From positions 40,434,189-40,498,188 of the forward strand of contig CM035163.1 of assembly GCA_020205615.1 (NCBI GenBank): DNA of 64,000 bases, given 5' to 3'. The notes beneath the pieces are model-generated. The model was not told the origin of the DNA. It saw only the letters and a program-made list of their open reading frames with translations, and ran no database searches. The translations under genes were made by a program, and so were the position numbers. This document shows, piece after piece, positions 25,091-38,000 of this stretch; position 1 is the stretch's first letter; every line of letters starts with the position of its first letter. This DNA is from Panax quinquefolius (taxonomy: Eukaryota; Streptophyta; Magnoliopsida; Apiales; Araliaceae).

Positions 25091-25846
25091 ATTTTTATAT
25101 AAATATCTGCTTTACTCACTTTCATAATGTAGATATTTAATCTTTCAGCCTACAGGCTAGATTTGCTTAAATCTGACTATTTCTCACTTTAACCGGTTCA
25201 TGGTGACTAAACTAGAACCGTTGCAGCTGGAATGGTTTAGATTTGCTCAAATCTAGTTATTTTTCTAGCTTTTGGACATATTTCTTTCTTATGTGGGCCT
25301 AGGAATCATGTGATCACAGATTCAGTCTCTGAATCTAGATTCAGCTCCCGTGATGGACATTTTCAGTTGCAGTCAGCTTGTAAATTATCTACGGTGTCTG
25401 AATATCCTTAAATGGCTCTCATGCCCACAAGGAGTTCGGCACTGCTATGTATCTTATTTTCTCGAAGATGCTTTGCATCTCGAAAGTAAAAGCAATCAAG
25501 CCAAAAACATAATAAAATGGATGTATCAAAGGCCTCAATTACTATTAAGCACAAGGGTTTGAAAAACCTATTTTACAAAACATCACTGCTATATCCTGTT
25601 AAAATTGAACTTTTATACAAATGTCAAACCCTTTGTATATAGGTGCAAACGAGGCATAACACTACTTCCAAACAACTACACATGGACCTAATTCACACAC
25701 ACACACATTCAAAGATAAAAGTTTAATGAAAAGTGGAGGTAACAGTGTTATCACGGACGTTGGGGGGTGCCTAACACCTTCCCTCCGCTTAATCAAGCCC
25801 CTGGACCCTAACAAATTTCAGTTTTGCAGACCAGTTAAATAGTGTC

Positions 25847-25851
25847 ACATC
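25847..25851. repeat. Target site duplication ACATC (left)
   Basis: ACATC directly precedes the LTR start TGTAAGACC at 25852 and is repeated at 37996-38000 directly after the LTR end GTCACA. Confidence 0.9.
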
Positions 25852-27021
25852 TGTAAGACCCCAACTTTTATAAATAAAGAATAATTTTCTCAAAATATAT
25901 TTTTGAATATTATGGTGTGGATTTGATATAATGTTATAGTTGTGGGTAATATTTACAAATTTTGCAAAGTAAGTAAGTGGTTATATAATATTCGATTGGT
26001 CGGGAAATATTCGTTTTAACAGGGAATATTCGTACGATGGCACAATCATTGTTGGACCCCACAACGGAAGTATTGTCGTAGTTAGAAAACTACAGAATTA
26101 TCATTTTATAAAAATAACGGCGAAAAGTGTTACCGTTAAAACCGTTGAACTACCCTTAAGTAAAAAAAAGTAATGTCTGGCGTGGTTCAAGATAGTAGCG
26201 CACTGCAGTATTGATTATTGATACTTACGTGAGAAGTCACTCAGTTATACTCAATTATTGCTACAGTAATTGATGCATCATATCTCTCATATTATTGATT
26301 CAATTATTATCACAGTATCATCCGCATAATATGTTATATTATTAAATCAATAACTGAGATGGCAAAGTTATTCATATTATTTTCAATATTTACAATGTCT
26401 AGAAGTTCTGTCAAGGAGAGGTTTGGTCATCTAATTGCGCGCTAATAAGGAGAAATCCTTATCGGAAAGCCCCCTCTTTCCTGGGAACAATCTGGTTGTT
26501 AAATATTGTGAATTATAATATTAATGATGAATAAGTTCGTGTTGATTAAAGATGAAATTGATAGTTCCATTGTGTTGGAATTTTTAGTGTTAGTGGAAAT
26601 CGACATTTATTTCGATATTAATTGATGTCTGGAAGTTATACTGACCAGTTGGGTAATTAATCGGATAAATGAACAATTAATTGATATTAATTCACATGAT
26701 TATAACTATTTGTTCACATATGTATACTAATGATTCACATTCTTATACTATTAGGGGAGTTGGTGCAAGATTGATAATACTTGCATAACTAAGTTAAAAA
26801 TGGAGGTATAGATGGAGGTACTATACTGTAATTCATATTTTCACATGTCTAGAACTATTGATTCACATGATTTACTATTGATTCACATGATTTACTATTA
26901 GGGGAGGTGGTGCAAGTTTGATAATACTTGCAGGACTAAATTAAAAATGAAAGAAAAGAGGAAGGTATTATACTATAATATTTTGAGCCCAAAACGTGCA
27001 ATTATCGAAACTATATTTTTC

Positions 27022-27029
27022 TATAAATA
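27022..27029 (+). promoter_or_regulatory. TATA box of the solo LTR at 25852
   Basis: TATAAATA in the conserved setting TTTCTATAAATAGAAG, followed by CATTCTTCCTTCATTTCTCA, as in element A. Confidence 0.7.
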
Positions 27030-27929
27030 GAAGTTCATTCTTCCTTCATTTCTCACCAATTCACAAAAGCTATAGAGCAATTATTATAGAGAGAAATTAT
27101 AGAGAGAAAGAAGAAGAGAAGTCTGCTACCTCACTATTCCAGTATCCAGTTTTTTCCAAGGTAAGGGGTATTATTCTTTCGTATTCATGAAGAGAGTTAT
27201 TTTCTTTCAATACTCGTAAGGATTGTTATTCCATTCTTTATTATTATGTTGGAATAACTTTACATCTATGCTCTGCACCGCATACATGGTGAAATTCTTA
27301 CATTATTCCATTCTTTATTATTCTATTGAATAACTGCTCGTGTGATCTATCGTCTGATCGCGATTCTTTATTATTACATTGGAATAACTTTTCCATGAAT
27401 GCTGAATTCTGTTGTTATTCAATTCTTTATTATTACATTGGAATAACTGCATCTTGATTCGGTCCATTCTTTCACATGCATCCTGTGAATTACATTGTTA
27501 TTCCATTCTTTATTATTACATTGGAATATCACATGCATGCGGATTACGTATGACCTAGTTCCATTCTTTATTATTCTATTGGAATATCCTGTCTGTGCGG
27601 GTTACGCATGACCTGGTTCCATTCTTTATTATTCAGTTAGAATAACCTATCTCTAATTCTTCTGCTTTTTTCATTCTTTATTATTTTGTTGGAATAACCT
27701 ATCTATGTGTATTCTACGCATGCATGGTGAATGATCCTTCGTATTCATTCCTTATTAAATTGTGGAAATGATGCACTCGTACGTAGATTACTGCATGGCG
27801 AGGCGCAAAAATCCATTCTTGGTTTCATTTGATGATAAATTTTTTCGCATATACTCCATTTAGTGGAATATCCTTGATATTTGCTTCCATTCATTTATTA
27901 AATATTCTTAAGTATTAATTTATTAAAAA

Positions 27930-29760
27930 GGCTTTCATGATTATCTAAAGCATATACTTTGTAACTCTTATTCATTTATTAATAAAAAGTATTAATTTAT
28001 AAACCCTTTTAATTTTAAGCAATGCTTTTAGAATAAACCCATGATTTTAAGATGAGAATAATGATTCATTCTAATGAGATCTAAATTCTTAGAAAGCTTA
28101 AAACTAAAATAGTTCCCAATCATTGGATTACTAAATTGGGGATTAGTGAATCCGGATAGATTGGTACATCGTTGCTTGCTCATTGGATGAGGATGATTGA
28201 TCTCATGATCATTTGTGTGGAACACTAAAGCAAGTATGTAGGTGCTTATTAGAGAATAAGTTCAGCTTTGAGCGTGGCTCATTAAGGAATACCTAATGGA
28301 GTTTTATTTGCTTCAATCGATAGGAATTCTGTAGTGATAGTAATCTGAAGTGATCCTTGGACTTGAGATCATCATAGTATCTTGTGTATGATGAGTTATA
28401 CTTTGACTTATTCCTTAAGACCCTTAGGGTATATCAAAGGGTATGCTTGGGTATAATAAGTTGTACATGGAGATAATGTATGATCGATAAAGAATCTACC
28501 ACTTCTAATAAAAGAAGAAATGTCCTATGTGATTCGATAAATGACAACCCAGTAGTCCTTGGCCAAAGGCGAGAATGAAATTAGAAAGGAGTTTCTAATT
28601 TGCATTATTTGGAGTTTATGCATTTAAGGATCGAAATACATATAATTAAATAAAATAAGACTTGTGATAATTCCATGTCTTATATTTAATTGGGACATTG
28701 TATGGTGGAAGGATTGAATTATCTGGTAACTATTTACTCAAAGGTTCTTTAATGATTAATGTTGAAATCTATATTATCTGGAAAGTGCGTTGATGATGTT
28801 GGGAGGCTTATCCTATTGTAGAATAAATATTATTTATTTAAATAAATTAATTATTTAATTTATTTATTTAAATAAGATTAGAATTATTCTAATTGATTTA
28901 TTCACAACCCGGTTTAATATGGAGAACCTAAAGGGTCACACCATAAAAGGAAGAATAATTATTTAAGAAGTTAATGGCATAATCGTAATAATATGTTATG
29001 TATATTTAATTTAATCTATGGTGATAGAATAAATTAAATAGCTTAATATTATTATTTAATATTTTAGAAATATTAAATATAAATTAATAAGAGGAGTCTT
29101 ATTAATATTATTACAATTATTATTATTTTAATTTCTAAAAGAGTTTAGGAATTAATTTAATATAAGTACTCTCATTTATTCCTAATTGGATTAGGAAGGA
29201 AAATTAGTTAAAGGAGTTTAATTAATTATCCCTAATAAGATTAGGGAGCTTAATTAATTAAAAGAATTTAATTAATTAAATAAAACCCAATTTCTTAATT
29301 GTTAAGGTGGGTTGCCCACATCTATAAATAAGAGGAGTCTTATTATGGGTGGTATGGGTTGTTGACTTTAACAAAGTACGTAATAATTCCAAGTTGTTGG
29401 GAGAATGCCTTTTCTATAGAGATAGAAAACTAGGGTTTAGCCATAACACCCATCTTCTTGAATTTTATTCTTCCTTGGTGGATCACCTCTCAGAGGCCAA
29501 AACATTTGGGTGGCTAACGTTGATCGAAGGAAGGAACCAAACCCGGTGGATTCAAGTTGAGCGAAAAGATTTGGAGGTGAACTTGTACTGAGGAAGCTCG
29601 ATCTTCAAGGGTATGATTTTATTCTTTATCTTTTCGTTTAATTAATAATTGTGCATAAAAAGGTGATCCGGGTTTATGGTTTGTAAATTTTTAAACTCGA
29701 TTTTTACACGCTTAGCACTTTTATGCAATTTGATTGCGTTCTATGAATATTACAAACCTA
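27930..29760 (+). repeat. 5' LTR of the copia element
   Basis: Matches 35360-37160 over most of its length, for example GCATATACTTTGTAAC, CAATCATTGGATTACTAAATTG and the final TATGAATATTACAAACCTA. The first roughly 35 bp of the right LTR (TGAAAGTAGTATGCACACAAG) are missing here, and a stretch like its own AAGTATTAATTTATTAAA has been placed upstream. Confidence 0.8.
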
Positions 29761-29764
29761 ACGA

Positions 29765-29776
29765 TGGCATCGAGCC
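29765..29776 (+). promoter_or_regulatory. Primer binding site of the copia element (tRNA-Met type)
   Basis: TGGCATCGAGCC resembles TGGTATCAGAGCC and lies a few bases after the LTR end. Confidence 0.55.
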
Positions 29777-30266
29777 AAACCTTTATCTGAATTATTAATT
29801 GTTTTAATTTATATATATATTGATATGTGTTTAGAACAATTTTTTGGGCATAATTTATTGTATAAAATTTATTAAAAAAAAAAAATATAAATCTACTTTG
29901 ATTAATTGATTAGCGATTAACGTGGTACATTTTTTTTTGATAAGGAGCACGGAAATCGAGGACAGATTAATTATTAACAATCATTACATGTAACATGATA
30001 ATCTAATGATTGCTAATGATTATCTAATGATTATCTAATGATTATCTAATGATTATATATATATATATATATATATATTGTTACGTAAATAAAAAAAAAA
30101 AAAAAAAAAAATATTATTAATTTTAAAATCTCATCACGTGAATTACATGCATGCACGGAATAAATCATAAGTTGTTATTTGTTAGCAATAACAGTTTTAC
30201 GGTTTGTCATCCCCTGAGTAGAATAAATCAATAGCACGATAATAATAATAAACAAATAATCCGGTT

Positions 30267-30306
<40 letters not shown>

Positions 30307-30354
30307 TTTATTATTATTATATATATATATATATATTCTTAATTATTATATAAT

Positions 30355-30935
30355 TAAAATAAAAGTTTATTTTAATTTTAAAATAAAAAAGTTTATTTTA
30401 ATATTAAAATATAAAGTTTATTTTAATTTTAAAATTAAATTTCATGCTAACTAATTAGAGTTGGAATTAGATTCCATGATAACTAATTGGAGTTGAAATT
30501 GGATTTTATTTTTCTAAAATAAAGGAGTTTATTTGTGAATAGGAAGTAAATCCATCTTTCCTTAAATAAAGGAGTTTATTTAGATATGAAATAAGATTTC
30601 ATATTATTCAAAATAAAAGAGTTTATTTGTGAATAGGAAAGAAAATCCGTATTTCCTTAAATAAAGAGTTTATTTAAATATGAAATAAGATTTCATATTA
30701 TTCAAAATAAAGGAGTTTATTTGTGAATAGGAAAAGATTATCCGTGTTTCCTTTAATTAAATTTTTTTTATACATGGAATTGGATTCCATAATTAATTAA
30801 AATAAAGGAGTTTATTTTGATTAAATATTTTGATTAAAATAAAATAGTTTATTTTATTCAAAATTGGATAAATTAAAATAAAATAGTTTTATTTTGATTT
30901 AAATTTGGATTAAAATAAAGGAGTTTATTTTGATT
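30355..30935. repeat. AAATAAAGGAGTTTATTT repeat zone
   Basis: The near-palindromic core AAATAAAGGAGTTTATTT or a shortened AAATAAAGTTTATTT recurs more than a dozen times. Within it, a roughly 94-bp unit (AAAATAAAGGAGTTTATTTG then GAATAGGAA...CCTTAAATAAA) starts at 30516, 30610 and 30704. Confidence 0.8.
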
Positions 30936-31701
30936 CAAAATTAAATTTTATACTAACTAAATTTGCCCATTAAATGATATCAATATATATATTAAATATT
31001 TATTATTCATAAGATGAATGTTATTTATTGATCGTATGATGATGTGTATGATAATAAATGGGATTGATTATGGACTATTGACGATGTGATTGGATTTTAT
31101 TTTAGTTGGATGCATGAATGTATGGGTTTTATTAAATGGGGTTACTGCGTACCTCGTCTTCTCTAATTTTTCTTAATGTAAATTCTATCTCTCTCTATGT
31201 ACTTCCCTTCGATTTCTTGATCAAGGTTTCTATTTATTTTAAATAGTTTTGTAATAGGAATAGTTAGAATTAATTTTGAAAAATTGGAGATCGAAGGAGC
31301 AAGGCGCTTGAAGACCCGTTTGTAATGGAGCAGGGTTTAAATGTAATAATTATATTTAAATATTATTTCTTGCACCCCTAGGGTTTGACCTTTTAGTTCA
31401 CTTGGTGGCTCTAGTGAACCAAACTAGAATAAAAGTCCATAATCAATCCGGGTAGAATATAGTATTCTATATGTGCATGCTTATACTATATATATTATAT
31501 ATTATGCAAACATGCTTAGCATGTTCATTAATATAACGCGTATTATATATATATATATATGCGCGCTAAACAAGATGAGACAAATTAATAACAAACCCTC
31601 AATTTTTTTATTAAGTCCTAAGCGTTCAAAGATATTTGGAATATCGAGCGTTAAGCCTTCTAGCATGATAAAATTAATAGAGTATTAAATATTTAATATG
31701 A

Positions 31702-31722
31702 GTTTGTTGTGTCACCACAAGG
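31702..31722 (+). repeat. Hairpin motif TTTGTTGTGTCACCACAAGG, copy 1
   Basis: The TTGTG and CACAA arms enclose TCAC. Copies 2 and 3 are at 31791-31811 and 31977-31997, and a looser relative TGCCACCACTTG lies near 31880. All are in the copia leader upstream of Gag. Confidence 0.75.
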
Positions 31723-31790
31723 CAAGTATTAAGTATTTAAGATGTTAATTTATCACATTTGATGCTTATAAAGAAAATTGAACAATATTG

Positions 31791-31811
31791 TTTTGTTGTG
31801 TCACCACAAGG
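31791..31811 (+). repeat. Hairpin motif, copy 2
   Basis: TTTTGTTGTGTCACCACAAG followed by GATGATAT; the 19-base core is identical to copies 1 and 3 although the flanks differ. Confidence 0.75.
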
Positions 31812-31976
31812 ATGATATTTTCTTTTTGAATATATGGAGTGCTAGGTGGGACTTAACTTGGATAATTTTGATTCGGATGTGCCACCACTTGATCAAAATA
31901 ATCTAAGAGGCAAAAGAAAAGGAGTTGCATAGTTGATGTAATTGACAAAAGTTGTCTACCTATTTATTTATATATA

Positions 31977-31997
31977 GTTTGTTGTGTCACCACAAGG
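31977..31997 (+). repeat. Hairpin motif, copy 3
   Basis: Same core as copies 1 and 2, followed by CTATATAC. Confidence 0.75.
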
Positions 31998-32239
31998 CTA
32001 TATACATTTGAAATGGGATCCTTATTCTCACTAGCAAATCTTTAATTAGATTTTGCCGAACTATATAAGTGAGGTAATATAGTTTGAAGAAAATAGTGGG
32101 AGATACCAATTTAAAACAAGACCTAATTTATTTTGGTAATTAATAAAAGAATGTATGTTAAAATGTTGTTAATTACAAATTCATTTACGAAATTTTATAA
32201 TGTCTAAAATACTACTATCAACTGCGAAAAGCATATTAG

Positions 32240-35200
32240 ATGCTATTTAACAGGAATCGAATTAAGCGGATTGGTTAAGGAATTTGAGAATAGTTCTCAT
32301 GGTTTGAAAAGCTATCTTATGTCATAATACGCCTATCCTGCAATGGTTGCGAGACAATGCCTCTGAGGAAGACATTGCTACTTTTAGAAAGTGGCGAGAT
32401 GATGATGCACATTAGCTCGATGCATCATGCTCGCATCTATGATATAACGAGCTTGACGTCGGCATGAAACTATGGATGCTTCTACTATATTCTGCACATC
32501 AAGTAGTTGATGGTGAGGAAAATGGGGCCGATAGATATCGAGATATCTAAGGAGCTCTTCCGATCTAGAATGGCCGATGGCACTATATAATGCAGACAAA
32601 AAGTTCTTAACATAATCAATTTGATTGATCAATTAGGACAACTGGTTTTGTCATGGATGGAGAGTTGAGCCAAGATTTGATCTTGCACTCACTCCGGACT
32701 CCTTTCACAATTGTTGTGAATTTTTCATATGAACAAAGCTAGATATCGACCTCATTGATTTGCTTAACATATTGAAAAATGTTGAGAGTCACTTTCAACC
32801 AAGAAAGACCAAGTCTTCTTGGTAGGGGCCAAAGGATCTTACGAAAAGAAGAACGATTCAAAGAAGGTATAAATAGAAAGGCAAAAACAAAGGATAATAA
32901 GAACAAAAGCGTCACGGATAGCAAAGGTTTGCTTCCCTTGCAATAAGCACGGACAACTGGAAAGAAAGCTGCGAGAAGCATCTTGCGAGCTAACCAAAAG
33001 AAGCTTAGTGAAGTTTGGTTACAAATACAAATTTGTTCATGATTTAAAATAAATTTTTCTTTAAGTCGAGGTTCTACTTGGGTATTGGATCTGAAACTTT
33101 GGTTATCATAAATATAGATTTATGAAGGGACCAAGCGAGTAGAAAGCTAAACAAATATAAGTAATCCTATGTGTGGAAAATGAAGCAAAGGTTGCTACAT
33201 TAGCCATAGAAACTTATAGTTTAGCACTGCCTACGGGCAAATCTATTAAGTCAATAAGTTGTTATCGTATTCCAATTCTTGTTAGAAATATTATTTCCAT
33301 TTTATTGTTGGACAATAAAATTTTTGGTATTATAATTAAGAACAATTGTTGTTCTATTTATAATAATAATGTTTTGTATAGAACTGGAATATTACTTAAT
33401 GGATTTTGTATACTTGACTTACGTGAAAAATTATTTTGTAAATTGAACAAACTAGTATAAGAAAAGGAGATGATCATTCAAAGAGTTGAATGTGTGTATT
33501 TGCTGAAATACAAGTATGAATTATTTGAAAGGTTCAAAGAATTCAGAAATGAAACAAATTGACAAAGTATTAAGATTCTTTGATTAGATCAAGGAATAAA
33601 TACTTGTGCAATAAGTTTCTAGATCATCTCAAATGGTTTTCTCATAATGGACACATCTCGATCGCAATAATTGATTGATGTATACGAAAGGAAAAATCGT
33701 ACCTTGTTTGAACATAGTGCGATCCATAATGATTTTACTGAGCATTCCAGGTATCCTTCTAGGATAATGTCCTAGAAATGGTACATATCTCTACGAAAAT
33801 GGTAACCTCAAAATCCATTGAGGACTCCATAAAAGTTATGGACGGGGAGGATTCCTAATCTTAAGTATGTTAAGATAAGGGGTTGTCGACTTATGTGAAA
33901 AGGTTTCAAAAGATAAGCTTGGGACAAGATTTGACAAGTGTCGATTTGTGGGACATCCTAAAGTAAGTTTAGGGTATATGTTCTATAATTCTACTTAGCA
34001 AAAGGTGTTTGTTCTGAAACACGCGCCTTCAAGATAAAGGTGTTTATCATTGAAAGGGCTAGTGTGGGAGGATAATAGATCTTGAAGAGTTCAAGAACCA
34101 CAAAACACTATAAATCAAATAAGAGGAACTTATAGATATACCTATTGTACCTGGCAAGAATCGATCGTAAATGCGGAATAGTCTAGAAGATACACAGGAG
34201 GTATGGATTCATCATAGATGATGATGATGAGGTACACATCATAGAAGATGATGATCCGATTACATACGATGAGGTAAGTGTTGTAGACACTCGAGAGAAA
34301 TGGATTGAAGCAAGTTTCTCAAATATGGAACATTCGTTTTGATGAGGCAATCAAAAGAGTTTGATTTTATCAAAAATAAGAATGAACCTAGTGTGTACAA
34401 AAAGGGTCGATTGGGAGCGTCGTGACATTCCTAGTACTATATGTTGATATACTACGGATAAGGAATGACATACTAATGCTACTGATCGATAATGATAATA
34501 AAGTTGTCTAAACATTCCTCCATGAATGGTTTGGGAAGAGTATCTTAATTGGGGATAAAATCTATATAGATAGATTTAAGAGGATGCTCGACTTAACCCA
34601 AGGAGCGCATATATATTCATTTGATGCTAAAGTCGTTTAGCATGGCAAACTCAAGAGATGTCTCATGTTGATGAGCTATGGAGTGTATCTCTCTTAATAG
34701 TCCCCACAGACTCACGAAAGAGAGATCGCATGAGTGACAATCATGTATGCAATGAAATGTCTGAGACACGATGTTGATCGGTCATATTATGGAGAAGTTC
34801 ACTATGAGTCGATGAAAAACATCTTAAAGTGCTTAACTTAAGCACTAAGGATGTGATCTTATCCATGGTGGGTCTAAATTAAAACTAGAGGGTTTAACAG
34901 AGACTCAAGTTTTTTGACGAGACCAAGATGAATGAAAAAATCCACTTTAAGGTAAAGTGTTATCTTGAGCGATTGGTGCGATGAATTGGAAAGGTTCCAA
35001 ATAGCAAAGAGTTCTTTGGTTTAGTGATAAAGACAAAGTATATAGCTATAAATGAAGGCTACAAGTTGATTGTTTGGATTAAAAGTTCATTCTGAGAACT
35101 AGGAATAGTTCTAAGTCTCATCTTGGATCTAAACATGTGTTGTGGCACTTTCATTTGATTATTAGAATCATTGAAAGATGGGAAATCACTATAGAGATAG

Positions 35201-35290
35201 TGGACTCTCATGAACAACATTACATATCCATTAACTAAAGCTTATCCAACAACGGGATAATCGTCACTTAGAGAAGAAGAGTATGAGATA
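32240..35290 (+). pseudogene. Ty1/copia gag-pol remnant
   Basis: Gag traces run from about 32240 to 33050, ending in a decayed zinc knuckle (CFPCNKHGQLERKL near 32930). STWVLD near 33070 marks the protease. 33173-33460 is the longest open piece and matches the region between protease and integrase (LALPTGKSIK, NIISILLLDNK, CSIYNNNVLYRTG). Integrase traces include SERRNRTLLD-like YERKNRTLFE near 33690. RT begins at DDPITYDEV near 34253, and the catalytic YVDD motif reads YVD (34440-34448) with one Asp codon lost. Later RT and RNase H traces (GDKIYIDRFKRMLDL) run to about 35250. Stops occur in every domain. Confidence 0.8.
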
Positions 35291-35323
35291 CCATGGCGAT
35301 TGGCTTTAGTGCAAGTGGGAGAT

Positions 35324-37160
35324 TGAAAGTAGTATGCACACAAGCCAATCATGTTTGATGATAAAGCATATACTTTGTAACAATCTTATTCATTTATTAA
35401 TAAAAAGTATTAATTTATTAAAGGCTTTTAATTATCTACATGATCTTTGTTTTATAATATGTGATAAACCCATAGTTTTAAGCAATGCTTTTAGAATAAT
35501 GATGATGATCATTCTAATGAGATCTAAATTCTTAGAAAGCTTAAAACTAAAATAGTTCCCAATCATTGGATTACTAAATTGGGGATTAGTGAATCCGGAT
35601 AGATTGGTACATCGTTGCTTGCTTTCATTGGATGAGGATGATTGATCTCATGATCATTTGTGTGGAACACTAAAAGCAAGTATGTAGGTGCTTATTAGAG
35701 AATAAGTTCATTGAGCGTTGGCTCGCTAAGGAATACCTAATGGAGTTTTATTTGCTGCATCGATAGGAATTCTGTAGTGATAGTAATCTGAGTGATCCTT
35801 GGACTTGAGATCATCATAGTATCTTGTGTATGATGAGTTATACTTTGACTTATTCCTTAAGACCCTTAGGGTATATCAAAGGGTATGCTTGGGTATAATA
35901 AGTTGTACATGGAGATAATGTATGATCGATAAAGAATCTACCACTTCTAATAAAAGAAGAAAATGTCTATGTGATTCGATAAATGACAACCCATGAGTCC
36001 TTGGCGGCGAGAATGAAATTAGAAAGGAGTTTCTAATTTGCATTATTTGAGTTGTGCGTTTAAGGATCGAAATACATATAATTAAATAAAATAAAACTTG
36101 ACGATAATTCCATGTCTTATATTTAATTGGGACATTGTATGGTGGAAGGATTGAATTGTCTGCGGTAACTATTTACTCGAAAGGTTCTTTAATGATTAAT
36201 GTTGAAATCTATATTATCTGGAAAGTCGTTGATCATTGGGAGGCTTATCCCTATTGTAGAATAAATATTATTTATTTAAATAAATTAATTATTTAATTTA
36301 TTTATTTAAATAAGATTAAATTGTTCTAATTGATTTATTCACAACCGGTTTAATATGGAGAACCTAAAGGGTCACACCATAAAAGGAAGAATAATTATTT
36401 AAGAAGTTAATGGCATAATCGTAATAATATATGTTATGTATATTTAATTTAATCTATGGTGATAGAATAAATTAAATAGCTTAATATTATTATTTAATAT
36501 TTTAGAAATATTAAATATAAATTAATAAGAGAGTCTTATTAATATTATTACAATTATTATTATTTTAATTTCTAAAAGAGTTTAGGAATTAATTTAATAT
36601 AAGTACTCTCATTTATTCCTAATTGGATTAGGAAGGAAAATTAGTTAAAGGAGTTTAATTAATTATCCCTAATAAGATTAGGGAGCTTAATTAATTAAAA
36701 GAATTTAATTAATTAAATAAAACCCAATTTCTTAATTGTTAAGATGGGTTGCCCACATCTATTAATAAGAGAGTCTTATTATGGGTGGTATGGGTTGTTG
36801 ACTTTAACAAAGTACGTAATAATTCCAAGTTGTTGGGAGTATGCCTTTTTCTATAGAGATAGAAAACTAGGGTTAGCCATATACCCATCTTCTTGAATTT
36901 TATTCTTCCTTGGTGGATCACCTCTGAGGCCAAACATTTGGGTGGCTAACGTTGATCGAAGGAAGGAACCAAACCCGGTGGATTCAAGATTGAGCGAAAA
37001 GGATTTGGAGGTGAACTTGTACACGAGGAAGCTCGATCTTCAAGGGTATGATTTATTCTTTATCTTTTCGTTTAATCTTTTGCGTTTGATCCGGGTAATT
37101 AATTTTAAACTCGATTTTTACATTAGCATAAAGATTGCGCATGAATATTACAAACCTAAT
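35324..37160 (+). repeat. 3' LTR of the copia element
   Basis: Follows the polypurine-type tract GCAAGTGGGAGAT and starts TGAAAGTAGTATGC. It is the better-preserved copy at its start. Near 37080-37150 it lacks about 60 bp found in the left LTR (the stretch with ATGCAATTTGATTGCG), so the two copies have diverged. Confidence 0.82.
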
Positions 37161-37995
37161 AATATCATGTTGACAATTTGGGCGTTATTGATTTGTAAAT
37201 TTTATAAATCTTTAAAATTTATCCTTGAACTTTTTTATTGAATTATTATGTCATTGTCATCATCCTCATGCTTATATTGTGAAATTTTTGATTTCGTTAG
37301 ATGGACTTGGTATGATTATGACCGGGGATTATTCGGTATAATCATGGCCGTAATGTGACGAATGATGTGGTAAAATTCCTCATCGACACATGGTTCATTG
37401 ATGGACAATTGTTGGTGTGATTATGACCGAGGGATTATTCGGTATAGTCATGGCCGCTGATGATTACATGAATATCCTTGGCCGTGATGCGGGGATGATT
37501 CGATTTTATTTATTAAGGCGTGTCTCGTGATAAAGTTGACTCTCTACTTAACTCTTTTAATGGATTGTTTGTTCATTATAGTTAAACTTGTTGTCTATTA
37601 TATTCTATCAGTTTAACATTGTTGAAGGCTAATGATAATTTATTCTGCATTATCTTAGTCATAATATTTCTTACTGGGCTAGTTGAGCTCACCCTTTCTT
37701 TCACTGTTCTCTTCAGGAAATGAGAACGTAGCCGGGACTAGTCGGAGAACGGAGTGATGGTCCAGATGATAGCATTAGTAGTCCTCACTATTCTGTTAAA
37801 TAGTGTGACAATAAATGTAATGAGGACTCCATTGAGTGTGGATATTGTCTAGATGACAATATTCTTATTAAAACTTATAGATTGTGTTTTGTCGTATTTT
37901 ACACGACTGTTGTATATTTAAGTTGTATTTAAATTTTGTACCATGTATTTGGCGACTCAAGATGGGTGATGTATACCTGTTTTGGGGGCGTCACA

Positions 37996-38000
37996 ACATC
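37996..38000. repeat. Target site duplication ACATC (right)
   Basis: Directly follows GTCACA, the end of the gypsy solo LTR; partner of 25847-25851. Confidence 0.9.

Larger units (their letters stand above)
29777..32239 (+). other. Long AT-rich leader of the copia element
   Basis: Roughly 2.4 kb between the primer site and the first Gag traces, with no coding signal. It holds a poly-A run (about 30092-30110), TA tracts (30052-30078, 30270-30330, 31544-31560), a repetitive AAATAAAGGAGTTTATTT zone (30355-30935) and three copies of a hairpin motif (31702-31997). Confidence 0.7.
27930..37160 (+). mobile_element. Ty1/copia LTR retrotransposon (decayed), nested in the gypsy solo LTR
   Basis: Two direct LTR copies of about 1.83 kb (about 27930-29760 and 35324-37160) enclose a primer-site-like TGGCATCGAGCC, a long AT-rich leader, and a much-decayed gag-pol in the order Gag, protease, integrase, RT, RNase H, which is the Ty1/copia order. 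The left edge is uncertain because the first bases of the left LTR are rearranged relative to the right LTR. The right edge follows ATTACAAACCTAAT. No clear target duplication could be read. Confidence 0.85.
25852..37995 (+). mobile_element. Solo LTR of the A/B gypsy family, interrupted by a Ty1/copia element
   Basis: The left part 25852 to about 27929 and the right part from about 37161 to 37995 together form one LTR. It begins TGTAAGACCCCAACTTTTATAA and ends GGGGGCGTCACA. Perfect ACATC duplications flank the pair, so it is an LTR left by recombination, not a piece of a larger element. The TATA box is at 27022-27029 and hairpin units are at about 27225-27720. The missing middle corresponds to the point where the copia element entered. 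Confidence 0.9.

Noticed and set aside
29349..29591. Open frame starting MVWVVDFNKV in the copia LTR
   Set aside because: It lies wholly within the LTR, and the second LTR copy (36780-37020) breaks the frame.
31702..31997. CRISPR-like repeat-spacer array
   Set aside because: Only three copies with uneven spacing, in a retrotransposon leader in plant nuclear DNA.
33173..33460. Separate small gene of 95 codons
   Set aside because: It matches the region between protease and integrase of copia pol and lies in register with the other domains, so it is part of the pseudogene.
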